Translations under genes and position numbers: made by a program
The notes under the pieces: model-generated
The model's database searches: none
What the model was told of the DNA's origin: nothing
What the model saw: only the letters and a program-made list of their open reading frames with translations
Source: Herbiconiux sp. L3-i23
GTDB lineage: Bacteria > Actinomycetota > Actinomycetes > Actinomycetales > Microbacteriaceae
Assembly: GCF_023734115.1 (NCBI RefSeq)
Contig: NZ_AP025737.1
Coordinates: 2,790,001-2,854,000, forward strand
DNA length: 64,000 nucleotides
Direction: 5' to 3'
Shown: positions 16,628 through 25,124 of the stretch, in pieces
How the letters are laid out: each line of letters opens with the position of its first letter
Position numbering within the stretch: position 1 is the first letter of the stretch

Positions 16628-17272
16628 TCAGATCTGCCTGGCCATCGCGATGAGTGAGAAGGTCGCCCGCTTGTCCTGGGCGGTGGAGGGCAGACCGTCG
16701 AGCAGACGGGCGGAGACGGTCAGGTCGACGCTCTGTCCGGGGGCCAGGCTGAACTGCGGTCCCGTCTCACGCGTGCCCATGGTCGCGTCGTAGACGACGA
16801 CGGGGTTGCACGCGGTGCAGTCGCCGACCAGTTGCACCCATGGAGCAATGCCGTCGGCGTCGCTCTTGATCTCGGTGCGCAGCGCAATGGCGATCGGCAT
16901 GTCCGTCACGTTCTTGAGGGTGAGTGCGAGGACGTCCGTCGCCTCGGTTCCGAGCGAGAAGGACGATTCCTGCGGGGAGGTCTCGAGCAACGACCAGCCG
17001 AGGAGCGAGCAGGAGTCGGCGGCGTTCGCGGGCGCCGGGGTGGCCGCCGCGCTTCCGAACAGGAAGAGCACCCCCGCGAGGGCTGCCGCGGCGAGTCCAC
17101 GGGCACGCGACGACGACCGACGGCGGAGGACCATGACGCAGAGCAGGGCGACGACTCCGAGTGCGACCAGCGCACCGGCGATGACGACGATCCCGGCGAC
17201 GTCGGCACCTGTCGTCGACAGGTGGACATCGCCCGGGACGAGCACGCATGCGTGATCGATCGACTGATCCAT
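16628..17272 (-). CDS. Two-span membrane protein with extracellular beta domain (paralogue of 8862)
   Basis: 214 residues; ATG at 17272 with GGGGGAAG 3 bases ahead. N-terminal HLSTTGADVAG, a hydrophobic span (about 25-47) and LRRR look like a sortase sorting signal moved to the N terminus. A second span (about 58-80) ends PANA, like a signal peptide. The following domain has C, then C-x2-C (GDCTAC), KNVTDM, DADGI and LAPGQSVDL. It is the first gene of the unit 17272 to 10285. Family unknown to me; anchoring, chaperone or sorting role possible. Confidence 0.72.
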   Translation of the reverse strand: MDQSIDHACVLVPGDVHLSTTGADVAGIVVIAGALVALGVVALLCVMVLRRRSSSRARGLAAAALAGVLFLFGSAAATPAPANAADSCSLLGWSLLETSPQESSFSLGTEATDVLALTLKNVTDMPIAIALRTEIKSDADGIAPWVQLVGDCTACNPVVVYDATMGTRETGPQFSLAPGQSVDLTVSARLLDGLPSTAQDKRATFSLIAMARQI

Positions 17273-17652
17273 GACTTCCCCCGGGTGCGGTTCTCGACAT
17301 CGCGCAGCACCGGCTGGCGCAGCGGGAGTGGATGTCGGAAGAACCGAAAAGCTTCAAGCGCCCCTCGAATGTCGGGCGTGAATGAATGGTGACGTGAGAA
17401 GGACCTGAGAGCCGCGCGACACGCCGCGTGTTATCTCGGATGTGTCATACCGGATGTGTTTCATCGCCCATGCCGGAAGAAGAGGAAAACGAAAAGGGGA
17501 AGAACGCCCCCGCGTTCTTCCCCTTGGCCGAGATTCGCAATCTACGGCTTCGTTTTCCGCTTCCTCCCCGGGAAGCGCGCTTCTTACCCGAGAAGCGTTG
17601 TCCTGGAATCCCTACCCGTGGGACCCGGTGAGAACAGTCTGCCGGTCCGGTC
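17273..17652. other. Intergenic region: kinase terminator and presumed promoter of the TasA/SipW operon
   Basis: 380 bases without a credible gene. It holds the strong terminator at 17494-17525 and about 220 bases ahead of the 214-aa gene in which the operon promoter must lie, unless transcription reads through. I could not pick a convincing -35/-10 pair. Confidence 0.5.
17494..17525 (-). terminator. Rho-independent terminator of the kinase transcript
   Basis: Perfect 14-bp arms (AAGGGGAAGAACGC / GCGTTCTTCCCCTT) with a 4-base loop, followed in the minus direction by TTCGTTTTCCTC. This is the best terminator in the locus. Confidence 0.85.
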
Positions 17653-19584
17653 TCAAATCGAGTAGTCGGCGTTCGCGCCGGTGTTCGCCTCGCGAACATC
17701 CGGGCGCAACGGGATCCGGGCGACGGAGTCGACTGAGCCGCTCTCGCCGGTCACGAGCCATTCACCGTGCATCGAGCGCAGCAGCGCCTTGACCAGGCCG
17801 CCCTCGCTCGGCGCCGCGGGCGCGAACGCGCCGTCGTTGTGGCAGCGGACCTCGAGGGCGAGTCGGAATCGGCCGCTCCCGCCTGGCACGACGGCGACCG
17901 CCAGCTGGGCGGTGCGCGCGCGACCGTGCCGCGCCGCGTTGGTGACCATGTCGACGAGCAGCTCCTCGACGGTGGCGGCGATGGCGCTGTCGGCGTCGAG
18001 GAAGGGGGTCGCGGCGGGGTCGTAGTCGCCGGAGACGTCGACGATGCCCTTCCAGTCGCCTTCGATCCTGGTCATCAGCTCGGGGATGCTCTCCCGCTGC
18101 GCTGCGACCTCGGTCATGCCTTCGAGGTCGTGCGACGCCTCCCGCAGGAGTTTGCCCGTCTCGTCGACGACGTCTTCGATCGACCGCCCCGACTGGCTGC
18201 CGAGGTGGAGGCTGAGGAGCATGGCGGCGGCGGAGAGTCGCCCCTGCACCGGGCCGTGCAGCAGGGCGGCGACCCGGCGGCGGACGTCGTCGGCGTGCAG
18301 GTGCGCATCGGTTGCGATGCTCCGGAGTTCCGCGTTGCGACGGTCGAGCTCGTCCATGAGGCCGAGCGTGTGCCGCCGCGTGGAGACCGTGACCGACGTC
18401 ATGACCGTCGCGAGCGCGACGAGCGGCGCGAAGAGGAACAGGGGGGTCAACTGGGTGTCGACCTCGAATGAGGGCCCGATGCCTTCGACGAGCGGGGGGA
18501 CGAGCCCGACGCCGACGGCGATTGCGGCGATGAGGCTCCACTGCACCCACGCCGCAGCGGTGTCCGTCAGGCGTTTCGTGCGCTGCTCGACGACGGTGAG
18601 GATCACGGTGGAGGCGAGGATCGAGACGACCCCGAGCAGCACGGTGCCCGCACCCGCGGTCCGATAGATCTCGGGGCCGGTACCCACGATGATCATCATC
18701 GCGCCGACCCACGGCCACATGATCGGTCGGCGGAGCACGTCGAGCACGACGTCGTCGATGATGCGGGGACGGGCGAGACGGGCCGAGTCGATGCTGCCCG
18801 GTTCGGCGACCCGATGACTGGTGAGGCGCACGACGTCGGAACCGACCTTCTCGATGTCGGCGGCCAGGTTCTTCAGGACGTTGCGGGTGAGCGACGAGTT
18901 GATGGCGGCGACCCGCTCGCTGAGCCGCGCGATGTGCGGTTCGACGGCGGTGCGCACGGCGGACGAAAGGGCCGCGACCTGCTCGTCGAGGCTCTGCGAT
19001 GCGGTGTCGCGCACGCGCTGCAGTCGGCGTCCGGCCGCGTCGATCTCCTCGAGGCGTTGCCGTCTGATGTCGAGCATCGCCTGCACGAGGGCGCTGGCGG
19101 GCACCCAGACCACCGCGCCCGCGATCGACCCGATCAGCCGCAGCACCCACTCCGGGTCGGCGTCGGTCCAGGCCGAGACGCACAGCCCCCGCGCGATGCC
19201 GAGCGCGGCGCCCGCGGTCACCCAGTATCCGACCTGCACCGGGAGGCCGGCCGGTGTCACCGAGCGGCGACGCATGAAGAGCAGGACGTACAGGCCGCCG
19301 GCGACGAACGACGCACCGACTCCGATCAGCCCCACTCCGATCGAGCCGAGCGTGGTGAATCCCGTCGGCGCCTCGAGGGCGGCGATCGCGAAGGCCGCGG
19401 GCAGGAACATGATCAGGTACGACGACCAGGCGAACGCCCACCGTCCGCCGGTCAGGGCGAGGACGTGGCGCAGGCGCCCGGGAAGCCGCGCGATCCCGTC
19501 GCGGAGCCGATCCCCGGTCGGGCGCTCGATCGCCACGGGAGCGGACGCGGCGGTCGGCGCGGGAGGAGTGTCGATGGTGGTCAC
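17653..19584 (-). CDS. Membrane histidine kinase-like protein
   Basis: 643 residues, GTG start at 19584 without a clear ribosome site. About four N-terminal TM segments (45-170), a helical linker, about three more TM segments (295-415), then a coiled stretch. The dimerisation helix has LLHGPVQGRL (about 455), fitting the HxxxQ type of NarL-partner kinases. The ATPase domain has an N-box (VTNAARHG, about 560) but the G-boxes are degenerate (NDGAF, and no clear GxG), so catalysis is uncertain. It follows the response-regulator gene, so it is probably its partner, sensing an envelope signal to control the locus. The 3' coding end contains operator copy 4. Confidence 0.78.
   Translation of the reverse strand: MTTIDTPPAPTAASAPVAIERPTGDRLRDGIARLPGRLRHVLALTGGRWAFAWSSYLIMFLPAAFAIAALEAPTGFTTLGSIGVGLIGVGASFVAGGLYVLLFMRRRSVTPAGLPVQVGYWVTAGAALGIARGLCVSAWTDADPEWVLRLIGSIAGAVVWVPASALVQAMLDIRRQRLEEIDAAGRRLQRVRDTASQSLDEQVAALSSAVRTAVEPHIARLSERVAAINSSLTRNVLKNLAADIEKVGSDVVRLTSHRVAEPGSIDSARLARPRIIDDVVLDVLRRPIMWPWVGAMMIIVGTGPEIYRTAGAGTVLLGVVSILASTVILTVVEQRTKRLTDTAAAWVQWSLIAAIAVGVGLVPPLVEGIGPSFEVDTQLTPLFLFAPLVALATVMTSVTVSTRRHTLGLMDELDRRNAELRSIATDAHLHADDVRRRVAALLHGPVQGRLSAAAMLLSLHLGSQSGRSIEDVVDETGKLLREASHDLEGMTEVAAQRESIPELMTRIEGDWKGIVDVSGDYDPAATPFLDADSAIAATVEELLVDMVTNAARHGRARTAQLAVAVVPGGSGRFRLALEVRCHNDGAFAPAAPSEGGLVKALLRSMHGEWLVTGESGSVDSVARIPLRPDVREANTGANADYSI
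17681..17699. promoter_or_regulatory. Putative operator, copy 4 of 5, inside the kinase gene
   Basis: Reads GTGTTCG-CCTCG-CGAACAT, with complementary TTCG / CGAA arms. It lies in the last codons of the kinase, about 410 bases upstream of the 214-aa gene and before the strong terminator, so a direct role at that operon is less clear than for the other copies. Confidence 0.4.
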
Positions 19585-19611
19585 GAGAGACGATCGGGGC
19601 GTCGGCCGCAG

Positions 19612-19656
19612 GCGGAGGGGGTAGGGCCACCCGAGGCCCTACCCGCCCTCCGCGAT
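19612..19656 (-). terminator. Long hairpin between regulator and kinase genes
   Basis: Core arms GGGTAGGGCC / GGCCCTACCC with a 6-base loop, extended by imperfect pairing of GCGGAGG and CCTCCGC. It ends 28 bases before the kinase start and has no T-tract; possible attenuator or processing site. Confidence 0.5.
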
Positions 19657-19797
19657 CCGTCCCCCCGGACGGACCTGCGTACTGTCTTCGGACCCCGCCC
19701 CCCGGCGGTGTCCTCTCGCGTCCCCGACCCGATCGGGGAGCGGCATGTCTCAAGGATGCTGGCTTCGATCCTGCGCGGCAACCGCGCGGGGCTCGCG

Positions 19798-19816
19798 ATG
19801 TTCGCGGAGCGCACAT
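19798..19816. promoter_or_regulatory. Putative operator, copy 5 of 5
   Basis: Reads ATGTTCG-CGGAG-CGCACAT in the 261-base gap between the regulator stop (19846) and the kinase start (19584). This suggests that the kinase has its own promoter under the same control. Confidence 0.55.
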
Positions 19817-19845
19817 CCGGTCGCGGCGAGGCCGCGAGGCGGGTG

Positions 19846-20490
19846 TCAGTGGACACGCACCCGCCCCTGCTGCCACATCAGGACGGCACCGGTGCGCGGG
19901 TCGAGGTCGTTCACGCTCTTCAGCCCCAGCTTCTCGTAGAGGCGCTGGATCATCATCTCGGTCGCCCGCACCGTGGTGTTGCGGTGTTGAGCAATCCGCG
20001 AGGTTGCGGCGCCTTCGGAGAGCATCCGGAGCACCTCCGCCTGACTGCGGGTGACGACGGTGCGACCCTCGTCGTCGGTCGCCGACGGGCGCGGTGCGCC
20101 GGTCTCCCCCGCCAGCGCGCGGTCGAGGGCTCCGAGCAGGGTCTGCACGTCGCGCAGCTCGCTCTTCACGAGGTACACCGTGGGCGCTGGCAGTTCGGCG
20201 TCGGGGCCGATCGCGAGCTCCGGCGAGGCGTGCGAGGTGAGCGCGATCATGCCCATCCACGGCTGGTCCTCGTAGACGCGCGCGAGCAGGTCGGCGCCGG
20301 ACGGGCCGGGACCGAAGTTCAGGTCGGAGACCACGACGTGGAAGTCGTCGTCGGCGAGCGCCGTCATCGCTGCGTTGACCGCCTCGACCGCGACCACCTC
20401 GTGCTCCGCGGCGCGCAGCGCGTCGCTCACGAGCGTGCGGGTGAACGGGTCGTCCTCGACGACGAGGATCTTGAGCGATCCGTTGGACAT
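19846..20490 (-). CDS. LuxR/NarL-type two-component response regulator
   Basis: 214 residues; ATG at 20490 has GGGGAGG 7 bases ahead. Receiver domain about 7-125: acidic pair (VEDDPF), phospho-acceptor Asp in VVVSDLNF, Thr in ALTSHA, Lys in YLVKSE. A short linker leads to a C-terminal LuxR-like helix-turn-helix (about 150-200; VTRSQAEVLRMLSEGAATSRIAQ, read in part). The kinase gene follows in the same direction. The adjacent SipW/TasA/RCC1 genes carry the dyad that is the best candidate for its binding site. It is divergent from the aldehyde dehydrogenase. Confidence 0.85.
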   Translation of the reverse strand: MSNGSLKILVVEDDPFTRTLVSDALRAAEHEVVAVEAVNAAMTALADDDFHVVVSDLNFGPGPSGADLLARVYEDQPWMGMIALTSHASPELAIGPDAELPAPTVYLVKSELRDVQTLLGALDRALAGETGAPRPSATDDEGRTVVTRSQAEVLRMLSEGAATSRIAQHRNTTVRATEMMIQRLYEKLGLKSVNDLDPRTGAVLMWQQGRVRVH

Positions 20491-20662
20491 TGGTGGCCTC
20501 CCCTGACCGGTGCCGCCCCTGTGCGGTTCCCCCCGGCACGGCGCGGCACATTCGTAGTGCGTGTCGATTCTCCGGGGCGGCCGCTGCGCGGAGGAATCCC
20601 CACTTCTCGGGGTAGGGCTGGCTTCTTGGGGAAAGCCCACGAGTAGGGTGCCTCGTGTGGGC

Positions 20663-22048
20663 ATGGGCGAACAGGACGCGGGTCGGTTGGTCGACGGGTT
20701 GCGGCGGACGTTCGACTCCGGTCGCACGCGACCGATCGCATGGCGTCAGCGCCAGCTCTCCCGACTCGACGAGCTGCTGAAGGACCATGAGGACGTCTTC
20801 CTCGCGGCGCTCGGGTCGGACCTCGGCAAGGCTCCGACGGAGTCGTTCGTCACCGAGGTCGCCTTCCTCCGTTCCGAGCTGGCCCACGCGCGGCGCAACC
20901 TGCGGCGGTGGCTGAGGCCCCGCCGCGTCCCGGTGCCCGCTGTGGCGATGCCCGCGCGAGCGAGCACCGTCTTGGAACCGCTCGGCGTCGCGCTCATCAT
21001 CGCGCCGTGGAACTATCCCCTGATGCTCGCCCTCTCACCGCTGATCGGCGCTCTCGCCGCCGGTGACGCGGTGATCGTGAAGCCGAGCGAGCTGGCTCCC
21101 GACACCTCCCGGGCGATCGCCGACCTGCTCCCCCGCTACCTCGATCCCGAGGCGGTCGCCGTGGTCGAGGGCGGGGTCGACGAGACGACGGCGCTGCTCG
21201 CCCAGCGTTTCGACACGATCTTCTACACCGGGTCGGGCCGGGTCGGCCGGATCGTGATGGAGGCGGCCGCGAAGCACCTCACGCCGGTCACCTTGGAGCT
21301 CGGCGGCAAGTCTCCCGCCTATGTGGACGACGCGGTCGATCTGCGCGTCGTCGCGCGGCGGCTGGTGTGGGGCAAGTTCATCGCGGCCGGGCAGACCTGC
21401 GTCGCCCCGGACTACATCATGGCTTCGCCCGCGACGGCGCGGAGGCTCGCCCCGCTGCTGGCCGACGCCGTCGCCGAGCAGTACGGCACCGCGATCGGCG
21501 ACAACTCCGACTACGCCCGCATCGTCGACGAGCGGCAGTTCGACCGCCTCGTCTCGTTGCTCGACGACGGGACCGTCGCGTCGGGTGGCCGACACGATCG
21601 AACACGCCTGTTCATCGAACCGACCGTGCTCACCGGGGTGGCGCCCGACTCGGCGGTGATGCACCAGGAGATCTTCGGACCGATCCTGCCCGTCGTCGAG
21701 GTCACCGACGCCGACGATGCGATCGCCCGGATCACCGCGGGCGACAAGCCGCTCGCCCTGTACGTCTTCAGCGACGACGCCGAGACGCGGCGCCGGTTCG
21801 TAACCCGGACGAGCTCCGGCGCGATCGTCTTCGACGCCGCGGTCATCCACCTGAGCGTGCCGGGGCTGCCGTTCGGCGGGGTCGGCGCGAGCGGGATGGG
21901 CGGCTACCACGGCCGCCGCTCCGTCGAGGTGTTCAGCCATGAGAAGGCGCTGCTGTCGAAGCCGTTGACGCCCGACACCCTCGCACTGCTGCGGCCTCCG
22001 TACACCGCCAAACGGATCGCCATCGTGCGGGCGCTCCTCGGCCGCTGA
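20663..22048 (+). CDS. NAD(P)-dependent aldehyde dehydrogenase
   Basis: 461 residues. Oxidises aldehydes to acids; substrate cannot be told from sequence. Family marks: PWNYPLML (cofactor site), VIVKPSE, FTGSGRVG-like FYTGSGRVG, catalytic Glu in TLELGGKSP, catalytic Cys in AAGQTCVAPDY, and EIFGPILPV. The short form without an N-terminal extension and with a tail near PPYTAKR resembles class-3, membrane-associated ALDHs acting on fatty or aromatic aldehydes. ATG at 20663 is chosen; GTG at 20648 or 20657 is possible. Monocistronic, divergent from the response regulator. Confidence 0.88.
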   Translation: MGEQDAGRLVDGLRRTFDSGRTRPIAWRQRQLSRLDELLKDHEDVFLAALGSDLGKAPTESFVTEVAFLRSELAHARRNLRRWLRPRRVPVPAVAMPARASTVLEPLGVALIIAPWNYPLMLALSPLIGALAAGDAVIVKPSELAPDTSRAIADLLPRYLDPEAVAVVEGGVDETTALLAQRFDTIFYTGSGRVGRIVMEAAAKHLTPVTLELGGKSPAYVDDAVDLRVVARRLVWGKFIAAGQTCVAPDYIMASPATARRLAPLLADAVAEQYGTAIGDNSDYARIVDERQFDRLVSLLDDGTVASGGRHDRTRLFIEPTVLTGVAPDSAVMHQEIFGPILPVVEVTDADDAIARITAGDKPLALYVFSDDAETRRRFVTRTSSGAIVFDAAVIHLSVPGLPFGGVGASGMGGYHGRRSVEVFSHEKALLSKPLTPDTLALLRPPYTAKRIAIVRALLGR

Positions 22049-22060
22049 CCCGCCCGCAGT

Positions 22061-22124
22061 ACCGCAGTTCAACCCCACCGCAGTTCAGCCGCACCGCAGT
22101 TCAGCCCCACCGCAGTTCAGCCCC
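22061..22124. repeat. 16-bp tandem repeat, four units
   Basis: Four consecutive copies of ACCGCAGTTCAGCCCC (one or two substitutions in the first two), then a decayed fifth that runs into the topoisomerase stop codon. It fills the convergent gap between the aldehyde dehydrogenase and topoisomerase genes. Confidence 0.85.
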
Positions 22125-22140
22125 ACCGCCGTACAGCAGT

Positions 22141-23115
22141 TCAGCCGTACAGCAGCGCGCGGACTTCGCTTTCGGCTGACGCGGTCCGCGCCGGGTCGAT
22201 GGTCTCGCCGGAGTGGTACCGGTCGACGATGCGCGGGTCGACGTAGCTCGCCCGCGCGATGGTCGGGGTGTTGCTCAGCACCACGGAGGCGTCCCGCATC
22301 GCCTGCGCGACCGCTCGCTGCCGCGCCGTCTTCGTGTCCTCGGGGCCGTGCTTGGCGAGACTGACCGCCGCGGTGACGGTGCCGTGGAGGGTGCGGAAGT
22401 CCTTCGCGGTGAATTCGCCGCCGGTGCGTTCGCGCACGTACTCGTTGACCTCGGCCGCCGCGACCGGATGCCAGGCGCGGCCGTCCTTGTAGGCGAGCAG
22501 ACGCGCGTTCGGTCCGCGGCGCTTCAACGCTCGGACGAGCACGGCGAGGTCGGCGTCGCGGATGTCGGATTCCCAAGCCTTGTGGCTCTTGGCGGGGAAC
22601 TTCAGCTCCACCGTGTCCTTCCGCACGCTGGCATGGGAGCACAGCAGGGTCGTCAGCCCGTGGCTGCCGTTCGATTCGGCGTAGCGTTCGGAGCCGACCC
22701 GCAGCGACCCGGTGTCGAGCATCCGGAACGCCGCCGCGAGCACCCGCTCGCGGGTGTACCCGTCGGAGCGCAGGTCCATCGTCACCCGGCGCCTCGCCGA
22801 CGGCAGCGACTCGGCGAGCTCCATCGCCCGGTCGTACTTGACCCGGTCCTTCTTCTCGCGCCAGGTGGGGTGGTAGATGTACTGCTTTCGTCCCGCGGCG
22901 TCGTAGCCGATCGCCTGGATGTGGCCGTTCTCGAACGGGCAGATCCACACCTGCTCCCACGCGGGCGGGATGCCGAGCGCCTCGAACCGGGAGCGCAGCT
23001 CGTCGTCGGCGAGCAGGCCGTCCTTGGTCGAGCGGTAGGAGAAGCCGGTGCCCGCTCGGACGCGCAGGTATCCGTGACCGGTCGCGTTGGTGCGGCGGAG
23101 GCGCATGAGCGGCAT
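22141..23115 (-). CDS. DNA topoisomerase IB
   Basis: 324 residues from ATG at 23115 (GTG at 23193 would add 26). Poxvirus/bacterial type IB enzyme that relaxes supercoils through a 3'-phosphotyrosine. Seen: N-terminal RLRRTNATGHGYLRVRAG region, the HPTWREKKDRVKYDRAM segment, Arg/Lys catalytic region around KFPAKSHKAWE, the TAKDFRTLHGTVTAA core and the nucleophile Tyr in TIARASYVDPRIV. Length is usual for the bacterial family. Convergent with the aldehyde dehydrogenase gene. Confidence 0.9.
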   Translation of the reverse strand: MPLMRLRRTNATGHGYLRVRAGTGFSYRSTKDGLLADDELRSRFEALGIPPAWEQVWICPFENGHIQAIGYDAAGRKQYIYHPTWREKKDRVKYDRAMELAESLPSARRRVTMDLRSDGYTRERVLAAAFRMLDTGSLRVGSERYAESNGSHGLTTLLCSHASVRKDTVELKFPAKSHKAWESDIRDADLAVLVRALKRRGPNARLLAYKDGRAWHPVAAAEVNEYVRERTGGEFTAKDFRTLHGTVTAAVSLAKHGPEDTKTARQRAVAQAMRDASVVLSNTPTIARASYVDPRIVDRYHSGETIDPARTASAESEVRALLYG

Positions 23116-23222
23116 TCTAGGACGCCCCCGGCTGAGGGCTTCCTGCGTGCCTCCGGGGCTCGAGCGTGAGGTGGTGTCATCATCGATCGTCACAACGAGG
23201 CCGGACGAGGAGGTGAAGTCGG

Positions 23223-24830
23223 ATGAGGGAGGTCATCGCCTACACGGGCGGGCGGATCCTTCCGCAGGACACGGCTCAGCCGACCGCCTCGACGCTGGTC
23301 GTGGCCGACGGGATCGTGCAGAGCGTCGGAGACGATGTCCCCGTACCCGCAGGCGCGCGCCGCGTCGACCTCGACGGCGCCACGGTCGTGCCCGGCTTCA
23401 TCGACGCCCACGTGCACCCGAAGATGGGTGGTCTGCAGCTGATCGGCGGAACCCTCGTCGGCCTGGCGGGCGTCGACGGCTACTGGGCTGCGCTTCGCAC
23501 CCGGCTCGCGGTCGGCGGCGTCGACGACTGGGTCGTGCTACCCGGATACGCCGCGATCACGATGGCCCGCTCGGGATCGGACCGCAGCACGCTCGACGCG
23601 ATCGCCGGCGAGCGGCCCGTGATCCTGGTGAACAGCGACCTGCACGGCGGCCTGGTGAACAGCGCGGTCCTGCGGGCGACCGGGCTCGAGCACGGCGGCG
23701 GCTTCCCCGCGGAGCTCGTCGACGTCGGCGCCGACGGGCGCGCGACCGGATACCTCAACGAGGAGGCGCTCTCGCGTGCGCTCATGCGCGTGCCGCCGGT
23801 CTCCGATCGCGTGGCGCTCGAGGCGGTGCGGGCCGCTCAAGCGCATCTGCATTCGCTCGGTATCGTCGGCTGGCAGGATGCCATGCTCGGCGATCAGCAC
23901 GGCGACGGAGATGTCACACCCCAGTACGTGGCGATGCAGGCGGACGGATCGTTGACCGCCCGGGTGAGCGGGGCGATCGGCTGGAACCGCGAGCTCGGGC
24001 TCGAGCAGATCGACCGCATGATCGAGCTGCGCGATTCGCTCACGGGCGGCGGCGTCACCGCGCCCGCCGCGAAGCTGTTCCTCGACGGCGTGAACGAGGC
24101 GGGAACGGCCGCCATGCTGCACCCCTACTCGGATGCGACCGGGGCCGATCACGGAGAGGGGCCCTCGCTGTTCGAGCGCGACCTGCTCCTCGAGGCGGTG
24201 ACCGAACTGGATCGGCGCGGGCTCGACGTCCACATGCACGCCGTGGGCGACCGCGCGGTGCGCGACGGGCTCGACGCGATCGCGGCGGCCCGGAAGGCCA
24301 ACGGGCGGGGGCGGGGCCGCGATCAGATCGCGCACGCCATGTTCGTGAGCGACGCCGACATCGCCCGGTTCCGCGAGCTGGATGTCACTCTGAACATCCA
24401 GCCGGTGTGGGCGGCGTCGGACTTCCTCGACTTCGACCGCTACGAGGCGATGGTGGGGCCTGCCGTCATGGCGACCCTCTACCGCTTCGAGACCCTCGGT
24501 GAGACCGGTCTGCGCTGGAGCATCGGCAGCGACTGGCCCGTGTCGAGCCCCGCACCCCTCGACGCGATCACGGCGGGCGCCCGTCGCGCACTGCACGAGC
24601 CCGCGACCACCCGACCCGAGTGGCAGGCCCTCGCCGCGGAGATCGCGCTCCGGGCGTACACGCAGGGGTCGGCGCACTCGAGCCGCCTCGACCGCAACGG
24701 TGTGCTGCGGCCCGGCATGAACGCGGACTTCGTCCGGCTCGACGGAGACCCGGTCGATCGGGACTTCGCGAACACGATCACGGTGCTCGAGACCGTCGTC
24801 GGCGGCCGGACCGTGTACCGAGCCGACTGA
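23223..24830 (+). CDS. Amidohydrolase family protein (YtcJ-like)
   Basis: 535 residues; ATG at 23223 follows AGGAGGTG. Metal-dependent hydrolase of the amidohydrolase_3 group. Seen: metal-binding DAHVHP (about 60), VDVHMHAVGDRAV-type second site (DVHMHAVGDRA, about 340), IGSDWPV near 435, and the C-terminal GMNADFVRLDGDP barrel-closing strand. Cytoplasmic, no signal. The true substrate of this family is rarely known. Divergent from topoisomerase IB. Confidence 0.87.
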   Translation: MREVIAYTGGRILPQDTAQPTASTLVVADGIVQSVGDDVPVPAGARRVDLDGATVVPGFIDAHVHPKMGGLQLIGGTLVGLAGVDGYWAALRTRLAVGGVDDWVVLPGYAAITMARSGSDRSTLDAIAGERPVILVNSDLHGGLVNSAVLRATGLEHGGGFPAELVDVGADGRATGYLNEEALSRALMRVPPVSDRVALEAVRAAQAHLHSLGIVGWQDAMLGDQHGDGDVTPQYVAMQADGSLTARVSGAIGWNRELGLEQIDRMIELRDSLTGGGVTAPAAKLFLDGVNEAGTAAMLHPYSDATGADHGEGPSLFERDLLLEAVTELDRRGLDVHMHAVGDRAVRDGLDAIAAARKANGRGRGRDQIAHAMFVSDADIARFRELDVTLNIQPVWAASDFLDFDRYEAMVGPAVMATLYRFETLGETGLRWSIGSDWPVSSPAPLDAITAGARRALHEPATTRPEWQALAAEIALRAYTQGSAHSSRLDRNGVLRPGMNADFVRLDGDPVDRDFANTITVLETVVGGRTVYRAD

Positions 24831-24852
24831 CCGACGGCCGCCTCTGCGCAGC

Positions 24853-25038
24853 TCAGCGGAAGTCGCGCAGGCGCTTCTCCGCCTCGGCCCGCACCTTGGC
24901 GACCTGCTCGGCGTGCTTGTTCTTCGTGACCCCGTTCGCGGCGTCGGCGGCGCGGCGAATCGCCTCGTTGCCGGTCTTCTTACCCTGGTCGGTACGCAGG
25001 AATCCGGTGGCGGCGCGGGTGATGTCCGAGAACTTCAT
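24853..25038 (-). CDS. Small charged helical protein, antitoxin-like (61 aa)
   Basis: ATG at 25038 with AGAGAGG ahead. Lys/Ala/Glu-rich helix with GKKTGNEAIRRAADAANG and KHAEQVAKVRAEAEKRL. The pattern 'AADxxNxxTKxKHxxQVxKV' resembles the Rv0909-type small antitoxins of actinobacteria, but no toxin gene lies beside it. It is separated from tuf by the tuf terminator, so has its own promoter or little expression. Confidence 0.6.
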   Translation of the reverse strand: MKFSDITRAATGFLRTDQGKKTGNEAIRRAADAANGVTKNKHAEQVAKVRAEAEKRLRDFR

Positions 25039-25124
25039 GAGGACCTCTCTCGTCGAGCGTCCTTCGACCCTAGACACGCCGTCTGAATGACGGTCGGGAA
25101 CCACCCGAGGGCACCCGGGTACGA

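Noticed and set aside
20540-20562. CACATTCGTAGTGCGTGTC as a sixth operator near the regulator start
   Set aside because: Half-sites are in the wrong order and do not match the ATGTTCG / CGAACAT arms.
17762-20887. Very long Arg/Pro-rich frame across kinase and regulator genes
   Set aside because: Out-of-frame reading of two well-supported genes; no motif.
22061-22124. CRISPR array
   Set aside because: Units are directly adjacent with no spacers, and no cas genes are near.
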